The notes below the pieces were generated by a model, which was given only the letters and a program-made list of their open reading frames with translations, did no database searches and had not been told where the DNA came from. Below are positions 61,104 to 64,000 of a stretch of 64,000 nucleotides of DNA, in pieces. The translations under genes were made by a program, and so were the position numbers. The stretch comes from Scortum barcoo (Eukaryota > Chordata > Actinopteri > Centrarchiformes > Terapontidae). The stretch covers positions 29,174,009-29,238,008 of the forward strand of contig CM041537.1 of the NCBI GenBank assembly GCA_023238725.1, read 5' to 3'. The first letter of the stretch is position 1. Each line of letters opens with the position of its first letter.

Positions 61104-62878
61104 ACATGTGTCCAAAGACTGAAAATCCAATGACAGAAAATAAACCTAAACTAGTAACGGTAATTTCTTACAGCAGTCGCTGCTCATGCTCTATATTTTA
61201 CATTCAATATCACCACAGAATAACCCAAACCCTATCACCAGTATACCCGTTATAAAACTAGTTTCAAAACCTTCTGTTCCTATCTGCATTATTCTTGCTC
61301 TGTTATATTTTATACACACTGGGACAGCTTAATATTGTTTCCTACCTGGGGTGGTTTGGAAGAGAAAGCATGAAAGGTTGTAATTTGTTTGTGCCTCAGG
61401 TTTGAATTCAGCAATTGTACATCTGAGTGTGATTGCTACACATTTCCAAGTGTATATTTCTTTATCTGCAGGTACTGAAATCAGAAGGGTTATTAGAACA
61501 GTTGAAGGGGGAGCATGTGCAGGGATATAATAGTTTATTTGACAAGAAAAGAGATATATTTCTTTTATCAAGTAGACAGACACCTCACAGCTGTGTTTGC
61601 GTTCATTCTCAGGCCTAAATTACACCAGCCAGCAATTTGTCTGTGCTGTGAAGGTAAGAGCATTAGCAAACAAAGTCACTATGAAAGAACTTCTACACAG
61701 ACTTCATCCATTCATTTTGTTTCACATACAAGCATCACCTATGGGAGATCTAGATGATTATTTGTGAGCAGTGACAGTCTAGTGAGGTTTGCATTTGAGA
61801 CCATATGACAGCAGCAGACTTTGGGTTAGGGTTAGATAGAGGGAAAGTTGGGAGGTTTGGTTCATCTTTGTTCTTCTTCCAAACTCCTGGTGGAAAATAA
61901 AAAATAAATTGCTGACAACCACCTTCTTTATCTCAATCCAAGGGGACAGGCTCTGCATGGTGGCGTCACATCTCCTCCACCTGCTAATCACTTTAACTCC
62001 TGGACGTGGCTATTTATAAGGGACATTTTTAAACAATAATTGTGTTTGCGGTCTTTAACTGGTTGCCTGCTAGATTCCATTTAAAAGTCAAATAGTTCTA
62101 TGTAGCACAATGTAGGCAAAGCAAAACAGTTAGTAATAATGTCTACAGTTTAGCAGCCGGAGGCTCTGAGGCTGTTAGCCAGCACTGAGAGCTTTTTGAA
62201 CTTTTAATGAAAGAAGCATGTTGCAATTTATGTGATTGGCAGGTAGTTTGTTGGTTTGCGCCTGCCCTGGGAAGATTAAAGGTGCATTGTGTCTATTTGC
62301 GACGCGCTCTGTTTGTCTTCTTGACCACACAATAAGCCATAGTGAGTAATGGGCCGCCGGCAAATTAAGCACCTTAATTAATTCTCCTATATACATTGTG
62401 TCTTCACAAATGGTGTCTTCAGTGCTCTAATTGAGTCTCTAAAGAGCTTATGTGGATAAAGTTTGTTGCAAGTGTAGCCAAAAGCGTAGAGAGGCAGCTG
62501 CTGTGAAGAGAAAGCTCTGAGGTGTGGATGATGGACCTGAAGTGCAGTTAATGGCTCGGAAGGTGAGCTTGTTCAGTGGCATCTAGATTCCATGCTTAAT
62601 AATGAGTTCATCCAGGCCTTAGTGTGGTCCTCGAAGCTGTGCACAGTGGCTTGTGAAGGAGATGTACACATCAAATTACATTCACTTCATAGTCACTGTA
62701 AAAACTCAATTTAACTCCATATAGTCTGCTATGAACGGTTCAAAATGATATTTTCATAAAACAACACACAGATTTCACACACATTATTTCAATCTATTTA
62801 GCTTTTCTTGGCCCATCAATGTGTTGTTTTCAAAGTGTTTCATGTTTTTATTCTTTTATTGATGAAAAACAACAAGGT
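61104..62878. other. Intergenic, no gene recognised
   Basis: No exon supported. The stretch 62160-62450 is compact, less AT-rich and not repetitive (it contains 'tttgcgacgcgctctgtttg'), and is the kind of sequence that could be a conserved non-coding element, but this cannot be tested here. Confidence 0.4.
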
Positions 62879-62962
62879 CAAAAAGACAGGTAGCCAGGGA
62901 CCTTTAAACAGAGACAGGGGTTCCTGTCTCTGTTTAAAGGTCCCTGGCTACCTGTCTTTTTG
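62879..62962. repeat. Perfect 40-bp inverted repeat, 4-base loop
   Basis: 62879-62918 is the exact reverse complement of 62923-62962, with 'ggtt' between them. The match is perfect over 40 base pairs and stops at a T-T mismatch (62878/62963). Arm composition is mixed (about 45% GC), so it is not low-complexity. Transcribed, it would give a near-blunt hairpin. As DNA it is a cruciform-prone palindrome. It could be a fold-back duplication, a small inverted-repeat element, or an assembly fold-back artefact. Confidence 0.97.
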
Positions 62963-63313
62963 TCTGTCCACTGGCCACATAACCTTTAACCTCTTCCAGG
63001 TAATACTGTAGTATTGTGAGTTTTGGTCTGTTATTCACAGACATCAGATTTGGTATGATTTTTTTTTTCTTTTAAATTGTAGAGTTAAAAGCAAAAACAC
63101 AGTAGTCTTTTCTGTGTCTGGCTGGATGCTTCAGTATTTATTGCCTCAACACAGAGTAGATGTTGTCACCTTTTCTCTTATTCATTTACAATGAAGCAAG
63201 GTGAGTTTGCAAATTCCAGTTTGATGATCTTCAAATGAACTTGCTAGACAATTTAGTGAAGAAAAAAAAAATGATGACAATTTTCAGAGGATGTTTCATT
63301 GATGAACTAACCT

Positions 63314-63734
63314 GTATTCACTGTTGGAAATAGTCAGGACTCTCTGACATTGCTATTAGATGTGATAAAACACACTGAAATTGCTGTTGGATGTGGTCAG
63401 TACATTGTGAGATTGCCTGTCTTGTGGTTATTACATTGTGACATCACAATTGGGCCCATTTAGTACACTCTGTCATCACAATTGGATGTGATCAAGGACA
63501 CTGTCACTTCACTGCTCACTATGATTAGTATACTGTCAAAATGTTTCTTTGATATGGTCAGCACACTGACATCGAATGTCATCAGTTGGCCCTATATTTT
63601 ACCCTGTGACGTCACTCTTGGATGAGTTCGGCTCAGAGTGGCATCACATTTGGGCCTATTTAGTATGCTGTGATATCATGGTTGAACCTGATCAGTACAT
63701 TTTGACATCACTGTTTTATTTGATCAGTACAGTC
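63314..63734 (+). repeat. About 32-bp minisatellite, 13 units
   Basis: Units start near 63314, 63346, 63377, 63409, 63440, 63472, 63505, 63537, 63568, 63608, 63641, 63672 and 63704, mostly 31-33 bases (one of 40). The rough consensus is 'gacatcactgttggatgtg' plus 'atcagtacactgt'. Units differ strongly, but the 'GACATCAC', 'TTGG' and 'CAGTACA' blocks keep phase. It is too diverged to show up as a simple tandem repeat. Confidence 0.85.
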
Positions 63735-64000
63735 ATGTGCACTTGCATAAACACGTAGAGTATACTTTTTGTGCCGCTCACTGGTAATACATGAGTCAAC
63801 ACCTTTTGGCACATGGTCCTACATATGCCTATAGTTACCAACATCACGCTTACTGTCACTGGTCATTTTTACCTATTGGTGTAGTCATGATCCCATTTTT
63901 TGTAGAGATATATGTCTATCATATAACAGATTTGGAACCATCAATTTAGTGTGGGTCAGGGTCCAAAATAATGTGAATTTTGTGCTTCTATTTATGCTTG

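Noticed and set aside
61821..61836. Telomere-like gggttagggttag
   Set aside because: Only two units, far too short for an interstitial telomere.
62808..63011. 68-codon frame spanning the perfect palindrome
   Set aside because: The palindrome makes both strands look alike and keeps the frame open by chance. No protein feature.
1..64000. CRISPR arrays, bacterial operons, or tRNA/rRNA genes
   Set aside because: The sequence is vertebrate-like. No spacer-repeat arrays, ribosome binding sites or cloverleaf genes were seen.

Overview
The window looks like an intergenic stretch of a teleost fish genome. It is AT-rich, has CA/GT microsatellites, and contains several interspersed repeat types known from fish: L2-like LINEs, Tc1/mariner relics and SINE-like elements with the 'caataaa' tail. 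I recognise no host protein-coding exon, tRNA or rRNA gene. Most open frames are short (under about 120 codons) and look like chance. The species cannot be told from the sequence alone.

Layout: 0.1-0.7 kb is a decayed LINE endonuclease fragment on the minus strand, followed by a SINE-like repeat (0.85-1.09 kb). 6.58-6.96 kb is a T-poor, purine-rich block. 7,142-12,688 is a complete Ty3/gypsy LTR retrotransposon: two nearly identical LTRs, a 4-bp target duplication, a tRNA-type primer site, gag, pol (protease, RT, RNase H, integrase) and a polypurine tract. A Tc1/mariner relic lies just downstream (13.06-13.44 kb). 13.8-15.2 kb holds a retroposon-like stretch and a diverged 255-bp-offset duplication. 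21.47-22.6 kb is a cluster of an old repeat, a LINE endonuclease fragment and an RNase H fragment of a second Ty3 lineage. Between 22.6 and 55 kb there are only small relics: piggyBac-like ends, a 21-22-bp minisatellite at 29.5 kb, a short second copy of the first Tc1 relic at 30.0 kb, another Tc1/mariner relic at 35.6 kb, and a retroposon tail at 51.9 kb. 55.2-57.2 kb is a long minus-strand L2-like LINE that has lost its RT catalytic box. The last 5 kb has another retroposon tail, a degenerate 0.4-kb-offset repeat, a perfect 40-bp inverted repeat with a 4-base loop (62,879-62,962) and a 13-unit array of about 32 bp (63,314-63,734).

The most informative locus is the Ty3 element. Its gag and pol frames are joined by a textbook -1 frameshift site: a GTTAAAC heptamer, a stop codon directly after it, and a possible stem five bases downstream. 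Its coding region is otherwise broken at about 13 places. Every break moves the frame by +1, and where it can be localised it is an extra base, usually a doubled one, or a 4-base tandem duplication. With almost no substitutions between the LTRs, this suggests either an insertion-biased assembly error in a young repeat or an unusual mutational history.
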